Positions 35,212-43,305 of a DNA stretch of 64,000 nucleotides are shown here, piece after piece. Source of the DNA: DATAOG01 sp963753685 (GTDB lineage Bacteria; Pseudomonadota; Alphaproteobacteria; Geminicoccales; Geminicoccaceae); assembly GCA_963753685.1 (NCBI GenBank), contig CAVWDE010000007.1, forward strand, positions 62,001 through 126,000. Direction: 5' to 3'. Under the pieces are notes generated by a model, which saw only the letters and a list, made by a program, of their open reading frames with translations, did not search any database and was not told where the DNA came from. Made by a program: the position numbers and the translations under genes. Within the stretch, counting starts at the first letter, position 1. Each line of letters opens with the position of its first letter.

Positions 35212-35227
35212 TGGCACCAGGATTGCA
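35212..35227 (+). promoter_or_regulatory. Sigma-54 (RpoN) promoter
   Basis: TGGCACC-AGGA-TTGCA matches the RpoN consensus TGGCACG-N4-TTGCW at every position but one, with the invariant GG (-24) and GC (-12) at the correct spacing and a preceding C. It points toward the small gene at 35306; the expected transcription start near 35239 would give a leader of about 67 bases. Confidence 0.7.
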
Positions 35228-35305
35228 TGAGCACAAAGCAGGTTGAAAGGCGCAACGAGGGAGACGGTTCCGAGGCTCGACATGGGTCTAGAAGGGATCG
35301 CGACG

Positions 35306-35587
35306 ATGATGATGCAGACCTTGGTTTTGATTTGTGCCCTCGCTACGCCGCAGGCCGAGTGTGGGCCGGAGACCGCGGACACCGTGGTTCAGGGCCCGGA
35401 GGCCATGAGCCTGGTCGAGTGTGGCCTGCATGGTCAGGCCTACATCGCGGGCGGCGCCCTCGCCGGCTATCTCGACAACGAGCATTATCTCAAGATCAGC
35501 TGCAGCTCGGGACGGCGCCTGCAGGCGGCGGGGCTGCCGGTGAAACGGGCCGCGCAGGTGTCGAGCCGGGTTCAGGTGGGCGACTGA
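35306..35587 (+). CDS. Small conserved-type hypothetical protein
   Basis: 93-residue protein starting MMMQTLVLICALATPQAECGPETA, which reads as a short hydrophobic leader followed by a cysteine-containing mature part (Cys in ECG, SLVECGLHGQAYIAGG, LKISCSSG). Similar short proteins (LxLICALATPxxxC) are known to me as uncharacterised products in alphaproteobacteria. ATG 35306 is favoured by AAGGG nine bases upstream. It is expected to be driven by the sigma-54 promoter at 35212-35227. Function unknown. Confidence 0.7.
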   Translation: MMMQTLVLICALATPQAECGPETADTVVQGPEAMSLVECGLHGQAYIAGGALAGYLDNEHYLKISCSSGRRLQAAGLPVKRAAQVSSRVQVGD

Positions 35588-35660
35588 TCGCGCCCCGGAG
35601 CGTAGCCGCGGCCGCGGCTTCGGCCGACGGCCGCGGCGCCCGGTCGGATCCTTCGGGCGG

Positions 35661-36428
35661 TCACCGGTCTGCAGTCGGGAGTTCAGCGCGGATCTGGGCG
35701 AGGTAGGCGCGAATCCGGGCGGCGTTGGTGCCGGTATCGCTCTTGCCGACCCGCGAGACCGAGCGGACGTCGATCCGGCTGCCCGCGCCTGCGGGGCTGA
35801 TGCGGACCACGATGTCGTCGATGAAGCCGAACCAGAAGGTCTGATCGCTCGCCTCGATCCGCCGCTGCTCCGGTGCGGTCGCGACGATCCGCCAGCCGAG
35901 CGTCCGGGCCGCTTCGAGCGCCAGATCGAAGGCGCGATCGGTCGGCAGTTTGACCACCAGCGGCTGGATGTCGGGATAGGCCTGGCGCTGCTGCGTTGCG
36001 ACCTCCGGGCCGCCGTAGGTGGCGGGATTGGCCGCGCCGGCGCGCAGCGACAGGATGGCATCATCGAACGCTGGCGGATCGTCGGGATCGGTCGTGATGT
36101 CGTGGATCGGCGGCACCGCGCGCGCCGCCCGCAAATGGCTCCAGGGCACCCCGAAGACGATCAGTCCGATCAGCAGCCCCGCGAGCGCCTGCCAGACTGC
36201 GCGTTTCGGCCCGCCGGCGACCCCGCAGGCCAGGCCCACTGCCGCCACCACCGCCGCCGCGAGCCCGGCGTAGGCCGCGTAGCGCAGGATCGCGAAGCCC
36301 CCGGCGAGCGGCCAGAGGCCGAAGCGATATCCGGGGCCGGCCGCCAGCAGCGCCAGCGCCGCCAGGATGCCGAGTGCCAGTCCGAGGGCAGCGAGGATCC
36401 GGGCCATCCGAGTCATCTGGCGATCCAA
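35661..36428 (-). CDS. DUF1499 family membrane protein
   Basis: 255-residue protein. About three N-terminal hydrophobic helices (ALGLALGILAALALLAAG, AAYAGLAAAVVAAVGLAC, ALAGLLIGLIVFGVPW) precede a soluble DUF1499 domain (IHDITTDPDDPPAFDDAI, ARTLGWRIVATAPEQRRIEA, FGFIDDIVVRISPAG, DVRSVSRVGKSDTGTNAARI). Function of the domain is unknown. The start may be 36428 or the in-frame ATG 36416. It converges with the small gene at 35306. Confidence 0.88.
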   Translation of the reverse strand: MDRQMTRMARILAALGLALGILAALALLAAGPGYRFGLWPLAGGFAILRYAAYAGLAAAVVAAVGLACGVAGGPKRAVWQALAGLLIGLIVFGVPWSHLRAARAVPPIHDITTDPDDPPAFDDAILSLRAGAANPATYGGPEVATQQRQAYPDIQPLVVKLPTDRAFDLALEAARTLGWRIVATAPEQRRIEASDQTFWFGFIDDIVVRISPAGAGSRIDVRSVSRVGKSDTGTNAARIRAYLAQIRAELPTADR

Positions 36429-36633
36429 TCATCCTGAGAGATGAGGTGCGCGCTGCGGACGCCGGCCGGCATGTCACACAGCCCAAAACCGGCTCGAGCT
36501 TGGGCAAGGCAAAGACCGAAGTCTACAACGCGCCGAGTTGGCCTGCCAAACAGACTGTTGCCCGCCGAGGTACGTCACGTCGAGGGCTGCCGAAGCTTCC
36601 GGCCGGATCCGGTAGTCCGTGCGCGAAATGCGG

Positions 36634-38097
36634 CTAGGCCGGCAGCCCGACGCGCTCGGCAAGCAGCGCCTCGAACTCGCGGTCGGTCCGCGGCCCGAAA
36701 GTCTCGAAGGTCGGGTCCGCCTGCTCCCGATAGACCGTCTTGCGCTGTGCGATCGGATCGAGCGCCGCCTTCCGCCGCCGCTCCGGCACCTCGATGCCAT
36801 AGACCCGGGCGCCGTTCAGGCCGAACACCTTGGCCTTGAGTTCCGGCGTCAGCACCGGATAGCCGTGCTGCTCGATCAGCGCCTCGGCGATCTGGAAGCT
36901 GCGGAACGCCTGGATCTGGTCCTGGGGCGAGCCGTACCAGATCGAATCGGTGCCCCAGAGCACGTTGTCCTCGCCGACGTGCCGCAAGAGCTTGCCGAGC
37001 AGATGCGCCGCGGTGGTCGGATCGCGCATCACGAAGCGCCACGTGCTGCCGAGTTCGGCAAAGACATTGCCGTTCGGGCCGATGTCGTTGTCCTGCAGCG
37101 ACTTGATCAGGACGTCGACGCCCTGCCCGGCGTGGGCGGGATCGAACGGCCCTTCCGCCCTGCCGGCTTCGAAGCCCGAGTGGTAGATGATGAAGTTCAT
37201 GTCCGGATAGCGCCTGGCGGCGCGGCCGACGTCGGTGCAGCGTCCGTACTGCTCTGGGAAGCCTGCAAACAGCAGGCCCTTGTGGATGCAGATGGTGCGC
37301 ACGCCGAGCGCGCGGGCCTGCTCGATGAACGGGATGCCGACCGCCGGGTCGTCGAGCTCGAAGCCGACCCCGTCCGGGCCCCATTGCGTGTAGCACTTCC
37401 AGGCCGCGATCGGATAGCGCCGGACCGCCTCCGCCATCAGCTCGAGCGGCCGGATCGCGGGGGCGTTGGGAACCACCATGGCATGCAGGAAGAGGCGATG
37501 CGCGCCTGCCATCTGCTCGACCAGCACGCGCACCCGCAGGGCCTCCTCGAGCGACAAAGGATTGCTCTCCGGCAGCTCCGGCACGAAGCTCAGCACCGCG
37601 AGGTCGGTGTCGCTGTCCAGGAACACGTGCTTGATGAACTGCTCGGCCGAAAAGCAGTCGACCGGGTCGGCATCGCCGCAGGACCCTTGCGGGAAGCGCG
37701 CCAGGATCTGCTCCCAGTACTGGCCCGCGTTGGTCCGCCACTTGCCAGCCGGATCGACCATGTGGGTCTGGACGTCGAAGATGAATTCGTCGCCGGCAAG
37801 CGCGCGCTCCGCGGCCGCGGGCTCGAAGGCCGCCGTGGCCGGCAGGCGGAAGGCGCCGCCGGTGTTGCCGCGCGCGGCGAACGCGTGATTCAGGGTCAGG
37901 AGCGTGGTCGCGGCCCCGCACAGGGACTGGAGGAACGCGCGCCGCGCGAGGCCCAGGCGCGCCGCATGCTCGGTCAGGCGCTCGGCGGCGAGCGCGTTCG
38001 CCCGGGCCACGGTCTCGGTGAGCGGCACCGGCCGGAATTCGCCGTTGGAGGTCGGATCGATCTTGATCGGCAGCCGGTCGGAGCTCGAGCTGGTCAT
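36634..38097 (-). CDS. Amidohydrolase (metal-dependent TIM-barrel hydrolase)
   Basis: 487-residue protein of the amidohydrolase-2 (ACMSD-like) group. A polar N-terminus is followed by a twin-arginine-like LARRAFLQSLCGAATTLLTL segment at about residues 50-70, suggesting export or membrane anchoring. The barrel contains FIFDVQTHMVDP (metal site after strand 1, Q-x-H rather than H-x-H), CIHKGLLFAGFPEQYG, NFIIYHSGFE and VLWGTDSIWYGSPQDQI (catalytic Asp). Such enzymes decarboxylate or hydrolyse aromatic or cyclic substrates; the substrate is unknown. ATG 38097 follows no strong ribosome site. Confidence 0.85.
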   Translation of the reverse strand: MTSSSSDRLPIKIDPTSNGEFRPVPLTETVARANALAAERLTEHAARLGLARRAFLQSLCGAATTLLTLNHAFAARGNTGGAFRLPATAAFEPAAAERALAGDEFIFDVQTHMVDPAGKWRTNAGQYWEQILARFPQGSCGDADPVDCFSAEQFIKHVFLDSDTDLAVLSFVPELPESNPLSLEEALRVRVLVEQMAGAHRLFLHAMVVPNAPAIRPLELMAEAVRRYPIAAWKCYTQWGPDGVGFELDDPAVGIPFIEQARALGVRTICIHKGLLFAGFPEQYGRCTDVGRAARRYPDMNFIIYHSGFEAGRAEGPFDPAHAGQGVDVLIKSLQDNDIGPNGNVFAELGSTWRFVMRDPTTAAHLLGKLLRHVGEDNVLWGTDSIWYGSPQDQIQAFRSFQIAEALIEQHGYPVLTPELKAKVFGLNGARVYGIEVPERRRKAALDPIAQRKTVYREQADPTFETFGPRTDREFEALLAERVGLPA

Positions 38098-38301
38098 GAC
38101 GCACCCCTGCCTGGCGCCCGCCTCATTGTGGTCAAGCTATCCCGCGGCCGCCACCGATCAAGCCGCGGCAGAGCGCGCCTGCCAGGTTTACAGCTGGTCC
38201 TGAAGCCCGTACATTCGCTGGCAACCACTCGAGACCGCAGCCGATCGGCGGCCTTGGCGGCCGGTCTCGGAGCCGGGTCGATTAGGGTTGGCAAGCATCG
38301 C

Positions 38302-39339
38302 TTGATCAGCGATCGGGAGGGACAGATCGAGCAGACGGCCGGCGATGACGTGCGGCCGCCGGGGACGGTTCCGCTCGACCTGTCGGTGATCGTTCCGGCC
38401 TTCGATGAGGAGGCGAGCGTCGGGCCGCTGTACGAGGCGATCGTTGGCGCCGTGACGCCGCTGGCGCTGACCTTCGAGATCCTCTTCGTCGACGACGGCA
38501 GCCGGGATCACACCTTCGCCCGCTGCGCCGCGCTGGCCGCCGACGATCCGCGGGTCAAGGTGATCAAGTTCCGGCGCAACTGCGGCCAGACGGCCGCCAT
38601 GGTGGCCGGCATCGAGCATGCCGCGGGCGCCACGCTGGTGACCATGGACGCCGATCTGCAGAACGATCCGGCCGACATCCCGGAGCTGCTCGCCAAGATC
38701 GGGGAAGGCTACGATCTGGTCGTCGGCTGGCGCCACCAGCGTCAGGACACGCTGCTCTCGCGCCGCCTGCCCTCGGTGCTGGCGAACCGGCTGATCGCCA
38801 GGGTTACCGGCGTCGACATCAAGGACAACGGCTGCTCGCTCAAGGCCTACCGCGCCGAGCTGATCAGGCGGGTGCCGCTCTACTCCGAGATGCACCGCTT
38901 CATCCCGGCGATGAGCTCGCTGGCCGGCCTCCGGATCGCCCAGATCAAGGTCAAGCATCATGCCCGGCGCTATGGCCGGTCGAAATACGGCTTGTCCCGG
39001 GCCTACAAGGTGCTGGCCGACCTGCTCGCGATCAAGACGCTGCTGCTGTTCGCCGCCCGGCCGCTCTACTGCTTCGTCGGCAGCGCCGCGCTCGCCGGCG
39101 CGCTCAGCCTGGCCTGCGCCCTGGTCGCGATCTATGATGCCCTCTTGAGGGAGGCGTCCCCGGTCGTGGTCTCGATGGGCGTCTCAATCCTGTTCGGCGC
39201 CCTGTCGCTGTTCCTGGTCCTGATCGGGCTGATCGGGTATCTGATCTATCAGATGGCGCCCGACGATTGGGACATGCAGCCCATGCGGGCGTGGCGCCGG
39301 CCGGCGTCCGGCGCGCCATCCCATCCCGACCGGCGGTAG
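38302..39339 (+). CDS. Family 2 glycosyltransferase (DPM1/GtrB/ArnC-like)
   Basis: Polyprenyl-phosphate-type glycosyltransferase anchored in the inner membrane. The GT-A domain has LSVIVPAFDEEASV, EILFVDDGSRDHT, RRNCGQTAAMVAGIEHA and the metal-binding VTMDADLQNDPADIPELL; two C-terminal membrane helices (YCFVGSAALAGALSLACALV, ILFGALSLFLVLIGLIGYLI) complete the family pattern. The start is uncertain: TTG 38302 (345 residues) or GTG 38350 are the best in-frame options. A second, divergent copy follows after 35 bases. Confidence 0.88.
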   Translation: MISDREGQIEQTAGDDVRPPGTVPLDLSVIVPAFDEEASVGPLYEAIVGAVTPLALTFEILFVDDGSRDHTFARCAALAADDPRVKVIKFRRNCGQTAAMVAGIEHAAGATLVTMDADLQNDPADIPELLAKIGEGYDLVVGWRHQRQDTLLSRRLPSVLANRLIARVTGVDIKDNGCSLKAYRAELIRRVPLYSEMHRFIPAMSSLAGLRIAQIKVKHHARRYGRSKYGLSRAYKVLADLLAIKTLLLFAARPLYCFVGSAALAGALSLACALVAIYDALLREASPVVVSMGVSILFGALSLFLVLIGLIGYLIYQMAPDDWDMQPMRAWRRPASGAPSHPDRR

Positions 39340-39374
39340 CGCGCCTCCAGTCGCTCCGAGATTGGTCCTCTGGC

Positions 39375-40409
39375 ATGCATGCGCAGCAGCAAATCGGCGA
39401 GTTCAGCGCGATCACTCCGGCTCCGGCGCCGATCGAGCCGTCCTCGCAGCCCGCGGACACGCCGATCACCCTGTCGGTGATCGTGCCGATGTTTCAGGAC
39501 CGAAGCGACGTGCTCGAGGTCTACGACGCTTATAAGGCGGCGGTCGAGCGCGTCGGCCAGCCTTACGAGCTGATCTACGTCCTGAGCAGCCAGAGCGAGC
39601 GGGCGCTCGCCGACCTCAAGCGTCTGCAGGAACGGGGGGAGCGCCCGCTGATCGTAGTCTTCGGCCAGCGGCTGAGCGAGGCCGAGGCGTTGTTCAGCGG
39701 CTTCAGACATGCTCAGGGCGACATCATCCTCACGCTGCCGGCCGATCTTCAGGTCCAGCCGGCTGACATCCCGCGGGTGGTCGCCGCCCTCGATGACTGC
39801 GAGGTGGCGGTCGGGCGGCGGCCGCCGGTCAGCTCGATGCTGCGCCGGCTTCAGGCGCGGGCGTTCCACTGGCTGCTGCGGCAGCTGTTCGGTCATTCCT
39901 TCACGGATCTGGTCTGCCGGGTGCGCGCCTGGCGGCGGCCGGTGATCGAGGCGATCGCCCTGCACGGCGTGCAGCCGCATTTCCTGCCGCTGGTCGCGAG
40001 CGAGCGGGGCTTTCGGATCAGCGAGGTCGACGTGCGCGCTGGCCGCACCGGCCGCGCCGGGGTCAAGCTCAGCTTCTGGAACCGGATCGGCGTCGCGCTC
40101 GATATCCTGGCGCTCTACCTGGTCCTGAAGTTCACCAAGAAGCCGCTCCGCTTCTTCGGCATGGTCGGCATGCCGATCCTGCTGCTCGGCCTGGTGTCGA
40201 CCGGGACCCTGGTGATCGCCAAGCTGGTCTACGGGGTCGGGCTGGGCGACCGTCCGGCCCTGATTCTGGCCGTCCTGCTGATCGTGCTCGGCATTCAGAT
40301 CCTGGCGCTCGGCCTGATCGGCGAGCTCGTGATCTTCGCCTCCGGGCGGCGGATCAAAGAGTACGCGATCGAACGGATCGTCGGCACGGTCAAGACCCCC
40401 GAGCCCTGA
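39375..40409 (+). CDS. Divergent family 2 glycosyltransferase paralogue
   Basis: 344-residue protein with the same domain plan as the preceding gene: LSVIVPMFQDRSDVLEVY, LIYVLSSQSERAL, ALFSGFRHAQGDIILTL, then two C-terminal membrane helices (GMVGMPILLLGLVSTGTLV, LILAVLLIVLGIQILALGLI). In place of the DxD metal motif it reads LPADLQVQPADIP, with the first Asp changed to Pro, and the DDGS strand is VLSSQS. It may be a non-catalytic or altered-specificity partner of the first enzyme. ATG 39375 gives a soluble start. It converges with hbd, 13 bases apart. Confidence 0.82.
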   Translation: MHAQQQIGEFSAITPAPAPIEPSSQPADTPITLSVIVPMFQDRSDVLEVYDAYKAAVERVGQPYELIYVLSSQSERALADLKRLQERGERPLIVVFGQRLSEAEALFSGFRHAQGDIILTLPADLQVQPADIPRVVAALDDCEVAVGRRPPVSSMLRRLQARAFHWLLRQLFGHSFTDLVCRVRAWRRPVIEAIALHGVQPHFLPLVASERGFRISEVDVRAGRTGRAGVKLSFWNRIGVALDILALYLVLKFTKKPLRFFGMVGMPILLLGLVSTGTLVIAKLVYGVGLGDRPALILAVLLIVLGIQILALGLIGELVIFASGRRIKEYAIERIVGTVKTPEP

Positions 40410-40422
40410 CGGCCACGCCGGC

Positions 40423-41337
40423 TCACCGGGTCGGAACCGGCGTCTCGCCCCGGTAGTCGTAGAACCCGCGCCGGGTCTTGCGGCCGAGCCAGCCGGCCTC
40501 GACGTATTTGACCAGCAGCGGACAGGGCCGGTATTTGGAATCCGCCAGGCCGTCGTAGAGCACCTGCATGACCGCAAGGCAGGTGTCGAGGCCGATGAAG
40601 TCGGCGAGCTCGAGCGGTCCCATCGGGTGATTGGCGCCAAGCTTCATGGCGGTGTCGATCGACTCGACGTTGCCGACCCCCTCGTAGAGCGTATAGACCG
40701 CCTCGTTGATCATCGGCAACAGGATGCGGTTGACGATGAAGGCCGGAAAGTCCTCGGCGGTGACCGCGGTCTTGCCGAGCTTCTCCGTGATCGCCCGGAT
40801 CGCCCGGAAGGTCGCCTCGTCGGTCGCGATGCCGCGGATCAGCTCGACCAGCTTCATCGCCGGCACCGGGTTCATGAAGTGCATGCCCATGAAGCGCTCG
40901 GGCCGGTCGGTGCCGGCGGCCAGGCGCGTGATCGAGATCGACGAGGTGTTGGTCGCGATCAGCGCGTCCTTGGCCAGGTGCTTGATCACCTCGGCGAAGA
41001 TCTGGCGCTTGATCACCTCGTTCTCGGTCGCCGCCTCGACCACCAGCTGGCAGTCCTCGAGCGCGTCGTAGCCGGTGGCGAGCGCCACCCGGTCGAGCGC
41101 CGCCTGCCGCTCGGCTTCGGTGAGCGTGCCCTTGGCGACCCGCCGCGCGAGCCGGCCGTCGATCCGCTCGCGCGCCCGGTCGAGCTGCTCCTGGCTGACG
41201 TCCAGGAGACAGACCTCGAAGCCGGCAAGGGCTGCCACCTCAGTGATGCCGCCGCCCATCTGGCCCGCACCGACCACGCCGATCCGGCGGATCTCGGGAA
41301 CCGGGGGCAGGTCGTGGTCACGGCTCATTTGGGACAT
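40423..41337 (-). CDS. 3-hydroxybutyryl-CoA dehydrogenase
   Basis: 304-residue L-3-hydroxyacyl-CoA dehydrogenase (Hbd/PaaH type). Rossmann loop IGVVGAGQMGGGITEVAA, catalytic MGMHFMNPVPAMKLVEL (His) and ELIRGIATDEAT, then the C-terminal dimerisation domain with AFIVNRILLPMINEAVYTL and HPMGPLELADFIGLD. It interconverts 3-hydroxybutyryl- and acetoacetyl-CoA in fatty acid or polyhydroxybutyrate metabolism. It follows etfA after 30 bases in the etfB-etfA-hbd operon, a classic beta-oxidation-linked arrangement. Start may be 41337 or 41328. Confidence 0.94.
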   Translation of the reverse strand: MSQMSRDHDLPPVPEIRRIGVVGAGQMGGGITEVAALAGFEVCLLDVSQEQLDRARERIDGRLARRVAKGTLTEAERQAALDRVALATGYDALEDCQLVVEAATENEVIKRQIFAEVIKHLAKDALIATNTSSISITRLAAGTDRPERFMGMHFMNPVPAMKLVELIRGIATDEATFRAIRAITEKLGKTAVTAEDFPAFIVNRILLPMINEAVYTLYEGVGNVESIDTAMKLGANHPMGPLELADFIGLDTCLAVMQVLYDGLADSKYRPCPLLVKYVEAGWLGRKTRRGFYDYRGETPVPTR

Positions 41338-41367
41338 CGTTCGCCAATCGCGCGGCAAGGGAGCGGC

Positions 41368-42309
41368 TCAACTGGACTTGCGGAGTTCGGCGGCGAGCTC
41401 CGGCACGGCCTTGAACAGGTCGGCGACCAAGCCGTAGTCGGCGACCTGAAAGATCGGCGCCTCCTCGTCCTTGTTGATCGCCACGATCACCTTGCTGTCC
41501 TTCATGCCGGCCAGGTGCTGGATCGCACCGGAGATGCCGACGGCCACGTAGAGGTCCGGAGCGACGATCTTGCCGGTCTGGCCGACCTGATACTCGTTCG
41601 GCACGTAGCCGGCATCGACCGCGGCGCGCGACGCGCCGACCGCGGCCCCGAGCACGTCGGCCAGCTCCTCGATGATCTTGAAGTTCGCGCCGCTGCCCAT
41701 GCCGCGGCCGCCCGAGACCACGATCCGGGCCGAGGTCAGCTCGGGCCGCTCGCCGCCGCTGACCTCGCGACCGACGAACCGGGACAGACCGGCCGGATCG
41801 GCCGGATCGCGCGCCTCGATGACCGCCGCACCGCCTTCGGCCGGCGCCGGGTCGAAGCCCGTGGTGCGCACCGTGATCACCTTGATCCGATCGCTGGTCT
41901 GGACCGTCGCGAGGGCGTTGCCGGCGTAGATGTAGCGCTTGAAGGTGTCCGGGCCGACCACCTCGACGATGTCCGACAGCTGCGCCACGTCGAGCAGGGC
42001 CGCCAGCCGCGGCATGACATTCTTGCCGTGGGTGGTCGAGGCGGCCAGGACCGCGCCATAGTCGCCGGCCAGGGCCTGGAGGAGCAGGGCAAAGTCCTCG
42101 GCGACCGGCTCGGCATAGGCGGCGTGCTCGACCTGCAGCACCCGGGCGACGCCCGCGACCTTGGCCGCAGCCGCGGCAACCGGCCCGCAGCCTTGACCCG
42201 CGACCAGCAGATCGATCGTGTCATCGAGCGCGCGTGCGGCGGTCACCGCATGCAGGGTCGCCGATGCGAGCCCCTGATTGTCGTGTTCGGCCAGGACCAG
42301 GACCGGCAT
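41368..42309 (-). CDS. etfA: Electron transfer flavoprotein alpha subunit
   Basis: 313-residue FAD-binding subunit of the ETF heterodimer, which carries electrons from acyl-CoA and other dehydrogenases to ETF-ubiquinone oxidoreductase. The FAD-binding C-terminal domain shows VVSGGRGMGSGANFKII, AVDAGYVPNEYQVGQTGKIVAP and VGISGAIQHLAGMKDSKVIVAINKD. Its ATG shares its A with the TGA stop of etfB (TGATG), so synthesis of the two subunits is probably coupled. Confidence 0.97.
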   Translation of the reverse strand: MPVLVLAEHDNQGLASATLHAVTAARALDDTIDLLVAGQGCGPVAAAAAKVAGVARVLQVEHAAYAEPVAEDFALLLQALAGDYGAVLAASTTHGKNVMPRLAALLDVAQLSDIVEVVGPDTFKRYIYAGNALATVQTSDRIKVITVRTTGFDPAPAEGGAAVIEARDPADPAGLSRFVGREVSGGERPELTSARIVVSGGRGMGSGANFKIIEELADVLGAAVGASRAAVDAGYVPNEYQVGQTGKIVAPDLYVAVGISGAIQHLAGMKDSKVIVAINKDEEAPIFQVADYGLVADLFKAVPELAAELRKSS

Positions 42310-43058
42310 CAGATCACCTTCGCCTCGCGCCGCAGCTTGTCGACCAGCTCGGCGACATTCTGGACCTTGACGCCCGCCTGCCGTTTGGCCGGCTCCTCGA
42401 CCTTGAGGATCTTGATCCGCGGCGTCACGTCGACACCCAGCTCGGCGGGCGTCAGCACGTCGATCGGTTTCTTCTTGGCCTTCATGATGTTCGGCAGGCT
42501 CGCGTAGCGCGGCTCATTCAGGCGGAGATCCGTGGTCACGATCGCCGGCAGTTTGAGGACCACCTTCTCGAGCCCGGCGTCGACCTCGCGGGTCACCTGC
42601 AGCTCGCCGTCCGCGAACGCAAGCTTGGAGGCGAAGGTGCCCTGCGGCCAGCCGAGCAGCGCCGCCAGCATCTGCCCGGTCTGATTGCTGTCGTCATCGA
42701 TCGCCTGCTTGCCGAGGATGACCAGGCCTGGCTGCTCGCGTTCCACGACCGCCTTCAGGAGCTTTGCGACCGCGAGCGGTTGCAGCTCGGCGTCGCTCTG
42801 GACGTGGATCGCCCGGTCGGCGCCCATGGCGAGCGCGGTCCGCAGCGTCTCCTGGCACTTCGCCTCGCCGAGCGAGACCGCCACCACCTCGCTCGCGGTG
42901 CCGGCCTCGCGCAGCCGGATCGCCTCCTCGTTGGCGATCTCGTCGAACGGGTTCATCGACATCTTGACGTTCGCGGTCTCGACCCCGGAGCCGTCAGTCC
43001 TGACCCGGATCTTGACGTTGTAGTCAACGACACGCTTGACCGCGACGAGGACCTTCAT
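42309..43058 (-). CDS. etfB: Electron transfer flavoprotein beta subunit
   Basis: 249-residue AMP-binding subunit of ETF. It begins MKVLVAVKRVVDYNVKIRV and contains NPFDEIANEEAIRLREAG, ILGKQAIDDDSNQTGQMLA, VVTTDLRLNEPRYASLPNIM (complement of the family signature) and the C-terminal recognition helix region. First gene of the etfB-etfA-hbd operon, with a good sigma-70 promoter at 43137-43165. ATG 43058 gives the standard N-terminus. Confidence 0.97.
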   Translation of the reverse strand: MKVLVAVKRVVDYNVKIRVRTDGSGVETANVKMSMNPFDEIANEEAIRLREAGTASEVVAVSLGEAKCQETLRTALAMGADRAIHVQSDAELQPLAVAKLLKAVVEREQPGLVILGKQAIDDDSNQTGQMLAALLGWPQGTFASKLAFADGELQVTREVDAGLEKVVLKLPAIVTTDLRLNEPRYASLPNIMKAKKKPIDVLTPAELGVDVTPRIKILKVEEPAKRQAGVKVQNVAELVDKLRREAKVI

Positions 43059-43136
43059 CGCTCGGCAGCTCCTTGGCGATCCGGCACGCCCCACCCGCGG
43101 CACAGCTCTCGCGGGTAAGGATTGTGCGCTGCACAC

Positions 43137-43165
43137 GAACTAGGCGTCTGCCCGCTCTTTGTCAA
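43137..43165 (-). promoter_or_regulatory. Sigma-70 type promoter of etfB-etfA-hbd
   Basis: On the minus strand a perfect TTGACA (complement of 43160-43165), a 17-base spacer and TAGTTC (complement of 43137-43142) lie 79-107 bases upstream of the etfB start. The leader would be about 70 bases long. Confidence 0.7.
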
Positions 43166-43305
43166 TTGCGTGACAGCGCACGACTTGGCTTGCGCCACCC
43201 TTGCTAGCGCCCCGACCAGACGGTTTCGCGCCCCTCCCGCCTGTGCCGGGGAGCGGCGCGTTGATCGGGGCGCACGGGTCATAAACTGCCAGCTGCCGCG
43301 ATGCG

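Larger units (their letters stand above)
34780..35305. other. Divergent intergenic region between cyclase gene and small secreted-type gene
   Basis: 526 bases, lower in GC than the flanks, with no recognised coding sequence. It contains a CRP-like palindrome (35126-35141), a CTCATTAACCAATCCTTAAC AT-rich block and a near-perfect sigma-54 promoter (35212-35227), each listed separately. Short open frames on both strands have no family support. Confidence 0.65.

Noticed and set aside
36619..38300. Plus-strand extension of the glycosyltransferase frame opposite the amidohydrolase
   Set aside because: No family features before about residue 560; the minus-strand amidohydrolase explains this DNA.
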